A stretch of 64,000 nucleotides of DNA from Cyclobacteriaceae bacterium (GTDB lineage Bacteria > Bacteroidota > Bacteroidia > Cytophagales > Cyclobacteriaceae): positions 124,001 through 188,000 of the forward strand of contig BPHC01000006.1 in NCBI GenBank assembly GCA_026003355.1. Direction: 5' to 3'. This document shows positions 26,724 through 36,838 of the stretch, in pieces. Under the pieces are notes generated by a model that saw nothing but the letters and a program-made list of their open reading frames with translations, searched no databases and had not been told where the DNA came from. Numbering within the stretch: the first letter of the stretch is position 1; every line of letters begins with the position of its first letter. Made by a program: the position numbers and the translations under genes.

Positions 26724-29132
26724 ATGCTCGTTATTAAAAGAGACGGACGGAGAGAGTCCGTGAAATTCGACAAAATCACCGCCCGCATCGAAAAACTCTG
26801 CTACGGCCTCGACATGAAATATGTGAGCCCCGTAGAAGTTGCCATGAAGGTAATTAACGGTTTGTACGATGGCGTAACCACCGTGGAGCTGGATAACCTG
26901 GCAGCCGAAACCGCCGCCACCATGACCACCCGGCACCCCGACTACGCCAAACTGGCCGCCCGGCTGGCCGTCTCCAACCTGCACAAGGTTACAAGCAAGT
27001 CGTTTTACAGCACCATGAAACGGCTCTACACCTATGTTGACCCCAAAACCGGCCAAAATGCCCCGCTCATATCCAAAGAAACCTGGCGCGTAGTACAGAA
27101 ACATGCAGCCGAGCTGGACGAAGCTATTATTTACGACCGCGACTTTGGCTACGACTACTTCGGCTTTAAAACCCTGGAGCGCTCTTACCTGATGAAGATT
27201 GACGGAAAGGTGGTTGAACGCCCCCAGCACATGCTTATGCGCGTTGCCGTAGGCATTCATGGCGAAGACATACCGGCCGTAATCGAAACCTACAACCTGC
27301 TGTCCGAACGCTGGTTTACCCATGCCACCCCTACGCTCTTCAACGCCGGAACACCCAAACCCCAGCTCTCTTCGTGCTTTTTGCTTACCATGAAGGACGA
27401 CAGCATTGACGGCATTTACGACACCCTGAAACAATGCGCCAAAATATCGCAGTCGGCCGGAGGCATTGGGCTTAGCATCCACAACATCCGCGCAAAAGGC
27501 TCCTACATTAAAGGAACCGGCGGCACCTCCAACGGCATTGTGCCCATGCTGCGCAACTTCGACATGACCGCCCGCTATGTGGACCAGGGTGGCGGAAAAC
27601 GCAAAGGAAGCTTCGCCATATACCTGGAACCGTGGCATGCCGATATTTTCGACTTCCTCCAACTCAAGAAAAACCACGGCAAGGAAGAACTGCGCGCCCG
27701 CGACCTGTTCTATGCCCTCTGGATACCCGATCTGTTTATGAAACGGGTAGAAAACAACGAAATGTGGTCGCTTTTCTGTCCCAACGAAGCACCCGGCCTG
27801 GCCGATGTATGGGGCGAAGAATTTGAGCGGTTATACGAAAAATACGAAAGCGAAGGCAAATTCCGCAGGCAGGTAAAGGCACAGGACCTCTGGTTCGAAA
27901 TCCTTGAATCGCAAATCGAAACCGGAACTCCCTACATGTTGTACAAAGATGCGGCCAACCGCAAGTCGAACCAGAAAAACCTGGGCACCATCAAATCCAG
28001 CAACCTGTGCACCGAAATTATTGAATACACTTCCAAAGACGAGGTGGCTGTGTGCAACCTGGCCTCTATTGCACTGCCCAAATTTGTTAACCCCGAAGGC
28101 ACCTTCGACCACCAAAAACTATACGAAATTACCAAGGTAGTAACCCGTAACCTCAACAAAGTAATTGACATAAACTACTATCCGGTAGAAGAAGCCCGCA
28201 ACTCAAACCTGCGCCATCGCCCCATTGGCATTGGCGTGCAGGGCCTGGCCGATGCCTTTATCATGCTGCGCATGCCCTTCGATTCGCCCGAGGCGCGAAG
28301 GTTAAACGAAGATATTTTCGAAACCATTTATTATGCCTCCATGGAGGCCTCCATGGAGCTGGCAAAAAAAGACGGTCCCTACGAAACCTTTAAAGGCTCG
28401 CCCGTATCCAAAGGCATCTTCCAGTTCGATATGTGGGGGGTAACACCCAAAAGCGGCCGTTGGAACTGGGAAAAACTCAAGCAGGAAGTAAAAAAACACG
28501 GTGTGCGCAACTCCCTGCTTGTGGCACCCATGCCCACCGCCTCCACCTCGCAGATTCTCGGCAACAACGAGTGCTTCGAGCCGTACACTTCCAACATCTA
28601 TACCCGCCGAACCCTTTCGGGAGAATTTATTGTGGTGAATAAACACCTGATGAAAGATCTCATCGATCTGGGACTGTGGAATGAAACCATGCGGCAGAAG
28701 CTCATCGCCACCAACGGATCGGTACAGCCCATACCCGAAATACCACAGCATATTAAGGACATTTACCGTACGGTATGGGAAATACCCCAACGCGCCATTA
28801 TAGACATGGCAGCCGACCGCGGAGCTTACATCTGCCAGTCGCAAAGCCTGAACATTCACCTCAAAGACCCGAATTTCGGAAAGCTTACCTCCATGCATTT
28901 CTATGCCTGGAAAAAAGGCCTGAAAACCGGCATGTACTACCTGCGCTCCACTGCCGCTGCCGATGCCATTAAGTTTACGCTCGATAAAACAGCCTTGCAG
29001 CAGCCCGTGGTTAAAAACCAGGCCACAGCACCCGAAACCCATCAGGAACGCGTAGCCAACTACGAACAGAAAAAAGCCGATATGAGTTGCTCTCTGGATA
29101 ACCCGGATGCCTGCGAAGCCTGCGGCAGTTGA
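26724..29132 (+). CDS. nrdA: Ribonucleotide reductase large subunit, class Ia
   Basis: An 802-residue R1 protein. An N-terminal ATP-cone (about 1-90, [20 protein letters not shown]) gives allosteric control of overall activity. The active-site cysteines are in [11 protein letters not shown] (about 215) and SSNLCTEI (about 428), with Gly-rich [15 protein letters not shown] between. The C-terminal tail ends CEACGS, the CxxC pair that reduces the active-site disulfide. It converts NDPs to dNDPs with NrdB. A terminator follows. Confidence 0.96.
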   Translation: MLVIKRDGRRESVKFDKITARIEKLCYGLDMKYVSPVEVAMKVINGLYDGVTTVELDNLAAETAATMTTRHPDYAKLAARLAVSNLHKVTSKSFYSTMKRLYTYVDPKTGQNAPLISKETWRVVQKHAAELDEAIIYDRDFGYDYFGFKTLERSYLMKIDGKVVERPQHMLMRVAVGIHGEDIPAVIETYNLLSERWFTHATPTLFNAGTPKPQLSSCFLLTMKDDSIDGIYDTLKQCAKISQSAGGIGLSIHNIRAKGSYIKGTGGTSNGIVPMLRNFDMTARYVDQGGGKRKGSFAIYLEPWHADIFDFLQLKKNHGKEELRARDLFYALWIPDLFMKRVENNEMWSLFCPNEAPGLADVWGEEFERLYEKYESEGKFRRQVKAQDLWFEILESQIETGTPYMLYKDAANRKSNQKNLGTIKSSNLCTEIIEYTSKDEVAVCNLASIALPKFVNPEGTFDHQKLYEITKVVTRNLNKVIDINYYPVEEARNSNLRHRPIGIGVQGLADAFIMLRMPFDSPEARRLNEDIFETIYYASMEASMELAKKDGPYETFKGSPVSKGIFQFDMWGVTPKSGRWNWEKLKQEVKKHGVRNSLLVAPMPTASTSQILGNNECFEPYTSNIYTRRTLSGEFIVVNKHLMKDLIDLGLWNETMRQKLIATNGSVQPIPEIPQHIKDIYRTVWEIPQRAIIDMAADRGAYICQSQSLNIHLKDPNFGKLTSMHFYAWKKGLKTGMYYLRSTAAADAIKFTLDKTALQQPVVKNQATAPETHQERVANYEQKKADMSCSLDNPDACEACGS

Positions 29133-29151
29133 TTGATCAGCACCTGCTGTG

Positions 29152-29181
29152 AAAACCCCGGTAATGCCGGGGTTTCTTTTT
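29152..29181 (+). terminator. Intrinsic terminator after nrdA
   Basis: A 9-bp stem (aaaccccgg / ccggggttt) with a 5-base loop, followed by c and a T run. It closes the nrdBA unit. Confidence 0.85.
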
Positions 29182-29237
29182 GCTGTCTGATTTTTCTGTC
29201 AAAAATTCATTATCATTAAACAATTAACCTTCCGGTT

Positions 29238-30584
29238 ATGAACCGAAGAACATTTTCCCGCAAAACCGCTCTGGCAGCAGCAGCCGTAAGCGTACTCCCC
29301 TCCCTTTCATTTGGCAGCCGCCAGCCGGTACGCCTCATCTTTATTGGTGTGGGCCTGCGCGGCCAAAACCACCTTAGCCTGGCCTTGCGCAGACACGATG
29401 TGGAAGTGGTGGCCCTGTGCGACATAAACAACCGCATGCTGGACATGGCCGCTGCGATTGTTAAAAAAGCCGGCAAGCCCATGCCGAAGATATATACCGG
29501 TGAGGTATATGCCTGGAAAAAGATGCTGGAACTTAAAGACATTGACGGAGTGATTATTTCCACCCCCTGGGAATGGCACACCCCCATGATTATCGGTTCG
29601 CTCGAAGCCGGCATTCGCTATGTGGGCACCGAAGTGGTGCTGGGCATTACTCTGCAGGACCATTGGGATGTGGTAAAAGCTGCTGAACGATATAAGGCCC
29701 AGGTGATGATGCTGGAAAATGTGTGCTACCGAAGAGACGTGCTGGCCGTGCTCAACATGGTTCGGCAGGGGGTGTTTGGCGAAATTATTCATCTGCAGGG
29801 CGGCTACCAGCACGACCTGCGCGAAGTAAAATTCAACAACGGACAGCAACCTTACGGAGGGGGTGTGGAATTTGGCGATAAAGGTTTTTCGGAAGCCGCC
29901 TGGCGTACTCACCACAGCCTGCATCGAAACGGTGATCTCTACCCTACCCACGGCGTTGGCCCGCTGGCAGAAATGATTAACATTAACCGGGGCAACCGCT
30001 TCGTAGTCCTTAACTCATTCGCCTCAAAAGCCCGGGGGCTGCACAACTACATCGTAACCCATGGCGGTGAAAACCACCCCAACGCCAGGCTGGAATTCAG
30101 ACTGGGCGATGTGGTAACCACACAAATAAGCTGTGCCAACGGAGAAACCATTTTGCTGCAACACGACACCAGCCTGCCCCGCCCCTACTCTCTTGGCTTC
30201 AGGGTGCAGGGTACCAGGGGCCTGTGGATGGATGTGAACAAATCCATCTACCTGGAAGGTACCAGCCCCCAACCCCATCGCTGGGAAGATGCCACCCCCT
30301 ATCTGGAAAAGTACGACCACCCGCTGTGGAAACGCTGGATTAAAGAAACCGATGGAGCAGGGCATGGCGGCATGGATTTCTTTGTGCTGCACGCCTTTGT
30401 TGAAGCCATCAAGCGACAGACCCCCACACCCATGGATGTATACGATGCCGCCACCTGGAGCGCTATAACACCACTTAGCGAGCGCAGCATTGAACTGGGC
30501 AACCAAACCGTTGAATTTCCCGACTTTACCGGCGGACAGTGGATGTACCGCAAAAACGATTTTGCCCTGACAGATGCGTACTGA
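29238..30584 (+). CDS. GH109-like Gfo/Idh/MocA protein, Tat-exported
   Basis: A 448-residue protein with a twin-arginine signal (NRRTFSRKTALAAAAVSV), a Rossmann NAD domain (IFIGVGLRGQNHLSLAL, ALCDINNRML) and a C-terminal MocA-type domain. Segments such as ENVCYRRDVLAVLNMVRQG and HLQGGYQHDLREVKFN are the pattern I associate with GH109, enzymes that cleave alpha-N-acetylgalactosamine by an NAD-dependent redox mechanism. The next gene, overlapping by 11 bases, is a kinase like NahK, which phosphorylates GalNAc or GlcNAc at C1. Together they suggest a small amino-sugar salvage unit. The GH109 call is from motif memory; a plain oxidoreductase is the alternative. Confidence 0.75.
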   Translation: MNRRTFSRKTALAAAAVSVLPSLSFGSRQPVRLIFIGVGLRGQNHLSLALRRHDVEVVALCDINNRMLDMAAAIVKKAGKPMPKIYTGEVYAWKKMLELKDIDGVIISTPWEWHTPMIIGSLEAGIRYVGTEVVLGITLQDHWDVVKAAERYKAQVMMLENVCYRRDVLAVLNMVRQGVFGEIIHLQGGYQHDLREVKFNNGQQPYGGGVEFGDKGFSEAAWRTHHSLHRNGDLYPTHGVGPLAEMININRGNRFVVLNSFASKARGLHNYIVTHGGENHPNARLEFRLGDVVTTQISCANGETILLQHDTSLPRPYSLGFRVQGTRGLWMDVNKSIYLEGTSPQPHRWEDATPYLEKYDHPLWKRWIKETDGAGHGGMDFFVLHAFVEAIKRQTPTPMDVYDAATWSAITPLSERSIELGNQTVEFPDFTGGQWMYRKNDFALTDAY

Positions 30585-31635
30585 CAACATCCCGGAGGCA
30601 CTTCCGGCCGCAAGGGCTTTCGGGCTACCCGATGCAACAATTGAAGTTATATCAGAAGGCTTAATTCACCGCACGCTGCTGGCCACTTCCGATAAACGGC
30701 AGCTCATATTGCAGCAAATCAATACACAGGTATTTCCAAAGCCCGAAAAGCTTATCAGCAACTACCTGCTCATTTGCAATCATTTAAAATCACAGGAAAT
30801 TTTTCTGCCGGAGCCCGTAGCTGACACATCCGGTAATTACTTGTTTGCTGATAAGGAGAGGGTGTGGCGTGCCACGGCTTACGTCTCCAACACGCAAACA
30901 ATAGCTGCCGCACTTACGCCCGAACAGGCTTTCAGGGCCGCATCGTGCTTTGCCCGATACACCGCAGCACTGGCCGGCCTGCCGGTTAACCTAATACAAC
31001 CGGTTATTCCCGGTTTTCATAACCTGCAATGGCGTTACCAGCAATTCGAAGAAGCCTGTTTCAACGATGTTGTTCAGCGAAAAAAGAATATTCCCGATCT
31101 GATCAGCCGGTTGCGCCTGCGTAAACATTACGTGACTTTTTATCAAAACGTAACCACCCGCCCTCACTTCCGGCAACGCATTATGCACTGCGACAGCAAA
31201 ACCGGAAATATTCTTTTTGATAAAAATACGCAACGGGCTGTTTGCCCTGTGGATTGGGATACGGTAATGCCGGGCTATTATTTTTCTGACCTGGGTGATC
31301 TGATCCGCAGTACCTGCTCTACGGTTCCTGAAAGCAGTACCCATTTTACTTCCTTAGCTATCCGCGAAGAAATTTACCGGGCCTTAACAGAAGGCTACCT
31401 GCATTTCGCGGAAGATATGTTAACCCCATCCGAAAAGCACTACCTCCATCATGCGGGTTTGCTGATGACCTACATGCAGGCTTTGCGCTTTGCTACCGAC
31501 TACCTGAACGGTGATGTGTATTATCAAACCACCTGCCCGGAACAAAATCTGCACCGGGCTATTAATCAATGCACCCTGCTGAGGCAACTGGAAATATTTC
31601 TGGAAAAACACCTGAAGTACCGTATTTCTGATTAA
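30574..31635 (+). CDS. APH-family kinase, NahK-like
   Basis: A 353-residue aminoglycoside-phosphotransferase-fold kinase. It has the catalytic loop MHCDSKTGNILFD (Asp and Asn) and the metal motif PVDWDTVMPGYYFSDLGDLI, close to the DTVMPG...D.GD pattern of N-acetylhexosamine 1-kinases. The nucleotide-binding Lys-type strand is QLILQQINTQVF. The start ATG overlaps the previous gene's end, which argues for a shared pathway with the GH109-like protein. The substrate could be GalNAc or GlcNAc; another small sugar or amino alcohol is possible. Confidence 0.75.
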   Translation: MRTDNIPEALPAARAFGLPDATIEVISEGLIHRTLLATSDKRQLILQQINTQVFPKPEKLISNYLLICNHLKSQEIFLPEPVADTSGNYLFADKERVWRATAYVSNTQTIAAALTPEQAFRAASCFARYTAALAGLPVNLIQPVIPGFHNLQWRYQQFEEACFNDVVQRKKNIPDLISRLRLRKHYVTFYQNVTTRPHFRQRIMHCDSKTGNILFDKNTQRAVCPVDWDTVMPGYYFSDLGDLIRSTCSTVPESSTHFTSLAIREEIYRALTEGYLHFAEDMLTPSEKHYLHHAGLLMTYMQALRFATDYLNGDVYYQTTCPEQNLHRAINQCTLLRQLEIFLEKHLKYRISD

Positions 31636-31703
31636 CGGCTACTAACGCTACCCGGCTTGTAGGTTCACATACGCCTTTGCCTTTCGGACTTTTAACGGTT
31701 CCG

Positions 31704-33602
31704 TTACATCGCTCCCTTCTTTATCTCCTCTACCACATTCGGATCCAGCAGGGTGGTGGTGTCGCCAAGGTGGGCGGTGTCGCCTTCGGCCACCTTGCGC
31801 AAAATACGGCGCATAATTTTTCCGGAACGTGTTTTGGGCAGGCCGCTCACAAACTGAATTTTATCGGGTCTGGCAATGGGGCCTATTATGCGGGCAACTG
31901 TGTCGCGGATTTCTTCTCTGAGTTGCTGCTCAGCAGCCGGAGCTGGCGACTGATAGCATACCACAAAAGCATAAATGCCCTGCCCTTTGATGTCGTGCGG
32001 AAAACCCACCACAGCTGATTCGCATACGGCCGGGTGCTCGTCCACGGCACTTTCTATTTCGGCCGTACCCAGGTTGTGCCCCGAAACAATAATAATGTCG
32101 TCCACCCGGCCGGTTATTCGGTAATAACCTTCGGTATCGCAGCGGCAGCCGTCACCGGTAAAGTAATAACCCGGAAATGTGCTGAAATAGGTTTCCCTGA
32201 ATCGCTGGTGGTTGCCGTAGATGGTGCGGGCCATAGCCGGCCATGGAAATTTAATGGCCAGCCGCCCCTCGGCCGGACGCTGCGATATTTCCATGCCCTG
32301 TTCGCTCATTACTGCCGGCTGTACACCCGGCAGGGGCAATCCGGCATGCGCGGGTTTTAGCGGCAATACATCGGCTATGGGCGAAATCATAAACCCGCCG
32401 GTTTCGGTTTGCCACCAGGTATCCACCACGGGGCATTTGCCGTTGCCGATGTTCTGGTGGTACCAATGCCACGCTTCTTCGTTTATGGGTTCGCCCACCG
32501 TGCCCAGTACCCGCAGCGATGAAAGGTTGTTCCGCTTTACAAAATCAGGCGGCGCCTGCTGCAGCGAGCGTATGGCCGTTGGGGCCGTATAAAATATATT
32601 CACCCGGTGCCGTTCCACCACCTGCCAGAAGCGCCCCCAATCGGGCCATGAAGGTATGCCTTCGAACATAAGGGTTGTGGCCCCTGCCGACAGTGGCCCG
32701 TAGATAATGTAGCTGTGCCCGGTAATCCATCCTACATCGGCTGTGCACCAGTATACCTCGCCTTCGCGGTATTGAAAAGCGGTGCGGAACGTGTAATTGG
32801 TGTACACCATGTAGCCGCCACAGGTGTGCACCATGCCTTTGGGCTTACCTGTAGAGCCCGATGTATAGAGAATAAACAGCATGTCTTCTGCGTCCATCTC
32901 TTCCGCTTCGCACAGGTCGGTGGCATTTGCCAGTTCATCATGCCAGTAATAATCCCTGCCTGGTTTCATGGTGTGTTCGGTGGTGGCATGCTTCACCACC
33001 ATTACTTTTTCCACCGAAGGGCAGCTCTTCAGTGCTTCATCCACAATATTTTTCAGGTTAATGGTTTTATCCCCGCGCAGCGACCCATCGGCTGTAAGCA
33101 CCAGGCGGCAGCCGGCATCGTTTATCCGGTCAGCAAGTGAGCCGGCCGAAAATCCTGCAAACACCACGCTATGCACAGCGCCAATGCGGGCGCAGGCCAG
33201 CATGGCAAAGGCTGTTTCCGGAATCATGGGCATGTAGATGCAAACCCTGTCGCCTTTGCGCACACCCTGCGCTTTAAGCATATTGGCAACACGGCAAACC
33301 TGTTGGTGCAGTTCGGCATAGGTAATGTGCCGCGGTTTGTCATCCGGATGGTTTGGTTCCCATATTATTGCTACCTGATTGCCCCGTGCAGTAAGGTGCC
33401 GGTCCAGGCAGTTTTCGGTTATATTCAGTTTGCCGCCAACAAACCACTTTACTTCGGGTTTGTGAAAGTCCCATTCCAGCACCCGGGTCCATTTTTTATG
33501 CCAAACAAAATCATCGGCTATATCGGCCCAGAAGGCTTCAGGGTGTTCAACACTCCTTCGGTATTCGTTTTGATAATCGGCAGGTGTTTGAATAATCTTC
33601 AT
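31704..33602 (-). CDS. acs: Acetyl-CoA synthetase
   Basis: A 632-residue ANL-superfamily ligase: phosphate loop YTSGSTGKPKGMVH near residue 250, VDTWWQTETGGFM, YYFTGDGCRCDTEGYYRITG, and the C-terminal TRSGKIMRRILRKVAEGD, whose lysine is the usual acetylation site controlling activity. It makes acetyl-CoA from acetate, ATP and CoA. I chose the ATG at 33602; an in-frame upstream start at 33644 would add a poor leader. It is convergent with the kinase gene, 68 bases apart. Confidence 0.95.
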   Translation of the reverse strand: MKIIQTPADYQNEYRRSVEHPEAFWADIADDFVWHKKWTRVLEWDFHKPEVKWFVGGKLNITENCLDRHLTARGNQVAIIWEPNHPDDKPRHITYAELHQQVCRVANMLKAQGVRKGDRVCIYMPMIPETAFAMLACARIGAVHSVVFAGFSAGSLADRINDAGCRLVLTADGSLRGDKTINLKNIVDEALKSCPSVEKVMVVKHATTEHTMKPGRDYYWHDELANATDLCEAEEMDAEDMLFILYTSGSTGKPKGMVHTCGGYMVYTNYTFRTAFQYREGEVYWCTADVGWITGHSYIIYGPLSAGATTLMFEGIPSWPDWGRFWQVVERHRVNIFYTAPTAIRSLQQAPPDFVKRNNLSSLRVLGTVGEPINEEAWHWYHQNIGNGKCPVVDTWWQTETGGFMISPIADVLPLKPAHAGLPLPGVQPAVMSEQGMEISQRPAEGRLAIKFPWPAMARTIYGNHQRFRETYFSTFPGYYFTGDGCRCDTEGYYRITGRVDDIIIVSGHNLGTAEIESAVDEHPAVCESAVVGFPHDIKGQGIYAFVVCYQSPAPAAEQQLREEIRDTVARIIGPIARPDKIQFVSGLPKTRSGKIMRRILRKVAEGDTAHLGDTTTLLDPNVVEEIKKGAM

Positions 33603-33692
33603 GATAATCCGGTAATGATGATGAAAACGAAAATCAGATAACAAAACGAAAAAAACAAGGCATTTTGCGCAGGTTGTCGTAAATTAGGCATT

Positions 33693-33863
33693 ATGAATTT
33701 ACTACTGCTTTTATTTTACCTGCTGCAAATTCCGCAGGATATTCCCCATCAAACCGAACCCGTTGACTTTCGCCAGTGGGAAAACATTTTGCTGTACCTG
33801 GTAACGCCTCTGCTGCTCGCGGCACTTTACTTTTTCTACTTTCGCAAAAGAAACAAAAGATAA
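33693..33863 (+). CDS. Small membrane protein, 56 aa
   Basis: A short frame with two hydrophobic segments: an N-terminal signal-like or TM segment (MNLLLLLFYLLQIPQ) and a C-terminal TM helix (ILLYLVTPLLLAALYFFYF) followed by RKRNKR. It stands alone between the divergent acs start and the ZIP gene. No family is recognised; the topology and clean ends suggest it is real. Confidence 0.5.
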   Translation: MNLLLLLFYLLQIPQDIPHQTEPVDFRQWENILLYLVTPLLLAALYFFYFRKRNKR

Positions 33864-33914
33864 CGGAGCGCTGCCGCCATGCTTATTACCTTACCGGCGC
33901 TTTTAGCCGGCTGT

Positions 33915-34670
33915 TTATAATATGTACTCAACGCCTACAGCAATAAGGGCGCCCAGCATGGCCACGGTAAGCTTGCGGGCGTTAAAGTGGTGGTCGGGGC
34001 TGCTTTCAAAAACAATGGTGGTAGAAATATGGAGAAAGTTGCCGCTTACCAAAGCATAAAGCCAGGTTAATCCAGAGTGGGAAAGCACCTGGTGGTTGGC
34101 CAGGTAGGAGGCCAGCAGCAATCCGGCCGGGGCAGCCAGCGAAAAAACAACAAGGTAGGGCAGCGTTTGTGTTTTGCGGTGCAACTGGTGCACCAGAACC
34201 GTCATGAGCGCAAAGGCAGCGGGGGCCCGGTGCAGGGCTATGCCCAGCAATATGGCGTTTACATCGTAAGCAAAGCCCATGGTTACAGGTTGTGCCAGCA
34301 TACTGCCTTCCAGAAAGGCATGCACGCACAGCGCCAGCAGCAGTACCAGGGCGGAAATCTGACGGTGATAATGCGGATGGTGGTGGGAATGCTCATGCGC
34401 AGGCAGATGCCCGTGCTCCACACCGGCTGTAAGGTACTCCAGCAACTGCTGCATAAAAAAGCCGGCCAGCACAAAAAGACCGGTAAGCTCCAGCTCATTA
34501 CTGGTTCTGTAAAGTTCCGGAAGAATATGCACCACGGTAATGCCAAAAAGGTAAGAACCTGCAAACACCAACAACAACCTGTAGTTGCGCATTTTGCCGG
34601 TTGGTACTATAAACGCCAGTAACCCTGCCAGCAACGGCACCAAAAACAACACCAGCAACTTAAAGATCAT
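33915..34670 (-). CDS. ZIP-family metal transporter
   Basis: A 251-residue membrane protein with about eight helices. A His-rich cytoplasmic loop (HGHLPAHEHSHHHPHYH, about residues 86-102) and the metal-site helices CVHAFLEGS and IALHRAPAAFALM mark the ZIP (zinc/iron permease) family. In many ZIPs the second motif is HxxP with HExP; here it is HRAP. It probably imports zinc, iron or manganese. It overlaps the apbE stop by 4 bases, so the two are coupled. Confidence 0.88.
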   Translation of the reverse strand: MIFKLLVLFLVPLLAGLLAFIVPTGKMRNYRLLLVFAGSYLFGITVVHILPELYRTSNELELTGLFVLAGFFMQQLLEYLTAGVEHGHLPAHEHSHHHPHYHRQISALVLLLALCVHAFLEGSMLAQPVTMGFAYDVNAILLGIALHRAPAAFALMTVLVHQLHRKTQTLPYLVVFSLAAPAGLLLASYLANHQVLSHSGLTWLYALVSGNFLHISTTIVFESSPDHHFNARKLTVAMLGALIAVGVEYIL

Positions 34671-35704
34671 GGCGCCTGCTGATTTAATTTAACCCTTCCG
34701 GAAAGGCCTGGGGTTATGTATACTTCCATATTACCCTTTTCGGTAGTGTACATGAGTATTCCCTGCATGCCGGGGCGGGCTTCTAAAAAACTGCGTGCCT
34801 TTTCCGGGCCCATTACCATTAAAGCAGTGGCCCAGCCATCGGCCGAGGTGGCATCTTTGGTAAATACCGAAACACTTAGCAGCGGATTATTAACCGGATA
34901 ACCACTTTTGGGGTCGATGGTATGCGAAAATTTTCTTCCCTGAATTTCGCGATAATTGAAGTACCCTCCCGAAGTGGTAAACGACTCGTTTGTTACAGAA
35001 ACGTATGCTTTGAAAAACAGGTTGTTGGGTGTAGAGTTGGGGTCGAGTATGCCGATTTGCCACGGTTTTCCGGTCTGGCGGTTTATGCCACAGGCCAGGC
35101 CTTCGCCACCAATTTCAACCAGCATATCGGTAATGCCCTGTTGTTTAAGGAAACGGGCAATCACATCGGCACCATAGCCCTGACCAATGCCGCCAAAGTC
35201 CAGTTGGGTACGGGGGTCGGTTTTCCAAACACTGTCGGCATTGAATCCTATTTTCTCAAAACCCACAAAGGTGCGGAGCGAGTCCACATCGGGGATACGG
35301 GCCTGCAGCGGCTGGGCCGGGCCAAAGCCCCACGCATTTACCAGCGGCATTACGGTGGGGTCGAAGGCCCCTTCCGATTCCGTTACTACTGGTTGTGAGC
35401 GTTCCAGTATTTCGCGCAGATAGGGCAAACGAAACCGGATGGATGAAGCCGAACGGTTAAACAAGGTTACTTCCGAGTCGTCCAGATAGGTGTTAATGCT
35501 CTCATTAATTTTGCGCAGCAGCGAGTCAACCTGAGGTTTGAAGTTGCGCTTTTGTTTGTCAAAATAGGTAATGTGATAGGTGGTGCCCATGGTGGGGCCT
35601 TCTATTTTTACAGGAGCCTGTTGGTGCCTGCGGTAATAATAAACCGCCAGAATGGCCACCAGGAGTATAAATGAATAAATCAGGTTGCGGGCGCGGGGGC
35701 TCAT
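34667..35704 (-). CDS. apbE: FAD:protein FMN transferase (ApbE)
   Basis: A 345-residue protein with an N-terminal membrane anchor (about 9-25) and the ApbE fold: FDPTVMPLVNAWGFG, LDFGGIGQGYGADVI, GGEGLACGINRQTGKPW, and the metal site FTKDATSADGWATALMVMG. It flavinylates threonines in partner proteins such as Nqr or Rnf subunits; none is in the window. The start and the ZIP gene are linked by the ATGA overlap at 34667-34670. It is divergent from ruvB. Confidence 0.93.
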   Translation of the reverse strand: MSPRARNLIYSFILLVAILAVYYYRRHQQAPVKIEGPTMGTTYHITYFDKQKRNFKPQVDSLLRKINESINTYLDDSEVTLFNRSASSIRFRLPYLREILERSQPVVTESEGAFDPTVMPLVNAWGFGPAQPLQARIPDVDSLRTFVGFEKIGFNADSVWKTDPRTQLDFGGIGQGYGADVIARFLKQQGITDMLVEIGGEGLACGINRQTGKPWQIGILDPNSTPNNLFFKAYVSVTNESFTTSGGYFNYREIQGRKFSHTIDPKSGYPVNNPLLSVSVFTKDATSADGWATALMVMGPEKARSFLEARPGMQGILMYTTEKGNMEVYITPGLSGRVKLNQQAP

Positions 35705-35782
35705 ACATAATAAGCGTGTGCAATTTAGCCGAATTCGGATTAATGCAACATAGTTGCCGGAAATGCCTGCCGAAATATTCCG

Positions 35783-35790
35783 TATTTTTG
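35783..35790 (+). promoter_or_regulatory. -7 box of ruvB (TATTTTTG)
   Basis: Exact TAnnTTTG match 16 bases before the ruvB start; the -33 element is not clear. Confidence 0.35.
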
Positions 35791-35806
35791 TCTGTTACGT
35801 TGTGCC

Positions 35807-36838
35807 ATGCGCGAAGATTATCTGAAAGGCAGTACCGAATCGCTTACGGCAGCCGACCGCGAAGCCGAAAAGGCCCTGCGGCCCCTTACATTCAGCGATT
35901 TTACCGGGCAGGATAAAATTGTGGAGAACATACGGGTATTTGTGCAGGCAGCCCTGCAACGTGGCGAGGCGCTGGACCATGTTTTGCTGCACGGGCCGCC
36001 CGGTTTGGGTAAAACCACCCTGGCCTTTGTTATTGCCAACGAGCTGGGCGCCTCCATTAAAATTACATCGGGCCCGGTGCTCGATAAGCCGGCCGACCTG
36101 GCCGGGCTGCTTACCGCACTGGAGCCAAACGATGTGCTGTTTATTGACGAAATCCACCGGCTTAACCCGGTGGTGGAAGAATATCTGTATTCGGCCATGG
36201 AAGACTACCGGATTGACATCATGATCGATTCCGGTCCGAATGCCCGAAGCATACAGCTTAACCTGCATCCTTTTACCCTTATTGGCGCTACCACCCGTGC
36301 AGGCCTGCTTACCTCACCGCTCCGGGCGCGCTTCGGCATCAATGCACGCCTGGAATACTACACCTCCGACCTGCTTACCCGCATTGTAAAACGCTCGGCT
36401 TCCATATTGCAAACGCCGCTTGACGATGACGCAGCCTTTGAAATTGCCCGCAGATGCCGCGGCACCCCCCGTATAGCAAACATGCTGTTACGAAGAACCC
36501 GCGACTTTGCCCAGATTAAAGGCAACGGATTCATTACCCGCGAAATTGCCCAGCTTGCGCTGAAAGCCCTGGATGTTGACGAAGATGGCCTCGATGAAAT
36601 GGATAACCGCATTCTGTTAACCATTATCGAAAAATTCAAAGGCGGCCCGGTGGGCATATCGACCATTGCAACGGCCGTGGGTGAAGAGGCCGAAACACTG
36701 GAAGAAGTATATGAGCCTTTTCTCATTCAGGAGGGATATATAAAACGCACCTCACGCGGACGGGAGGTTACCGAACGGGCCTACCGCCATCTTAAAATAG
36801 TTCCGCCGCAAAACCTGCAACCCGGTTTATTTAACTGA
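35807..36838 (+). CDS. ruvB: Holliday junction helicase RuvB
   Basis: A 343-residue AAA+ ATPase. Walker [10 protein letters not shown] is at 63-71, Walker B is LFIDEIHRL, sensor [18 protein letters not shown], and the winged-helix DNA-binding domain ends [20 protein letters not shown]. With RuvA it drives branch migration in recombination. queG follows with a one-base overlap. ruvA and ruvC are not in the window. Confidence 0.96.
   Translation: MREDYLKGSTESLTAADREAEKALRPLTFSDFTGQDKIVENIRVFVQAALQRGEALDHVLLHGPPGLGKTTLAFVIANELGASIKITSGPVLDKPADLAGLLTALEPNDVLFIDEIHRLNPVVEEYLYSAMEDYRIDIMIDSGPNARSIQLNLHPFTLIGATTRAGLLTSPLRARFGINARLEYYTSDLLTRIVKRSASILQTPLDDDAAFEIARRCRGTPRIANMLLRRTRDFAQIKGNGFITREIAQLALKALDVDEDGLDEMDNRILLTIIEKFKGGPVGISTIATAVGEEAETLEEVYEPFLIQEGYIKRTSRGREVTERAYRHLKIVPPQNLQPGLFN

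Noticed and set aside
26715-27677. Long minus-strand frame antisense to nrdA
   Set aside because: Same reason; nrdA motifs are continuous on the other strand.
29238-30584. Plain glucose-fructose oxidoreductase call
   Set aside because: The CYRRDVLAVLNMVRQG and GGYQHDLR segments fit GH109 better, though not proven.
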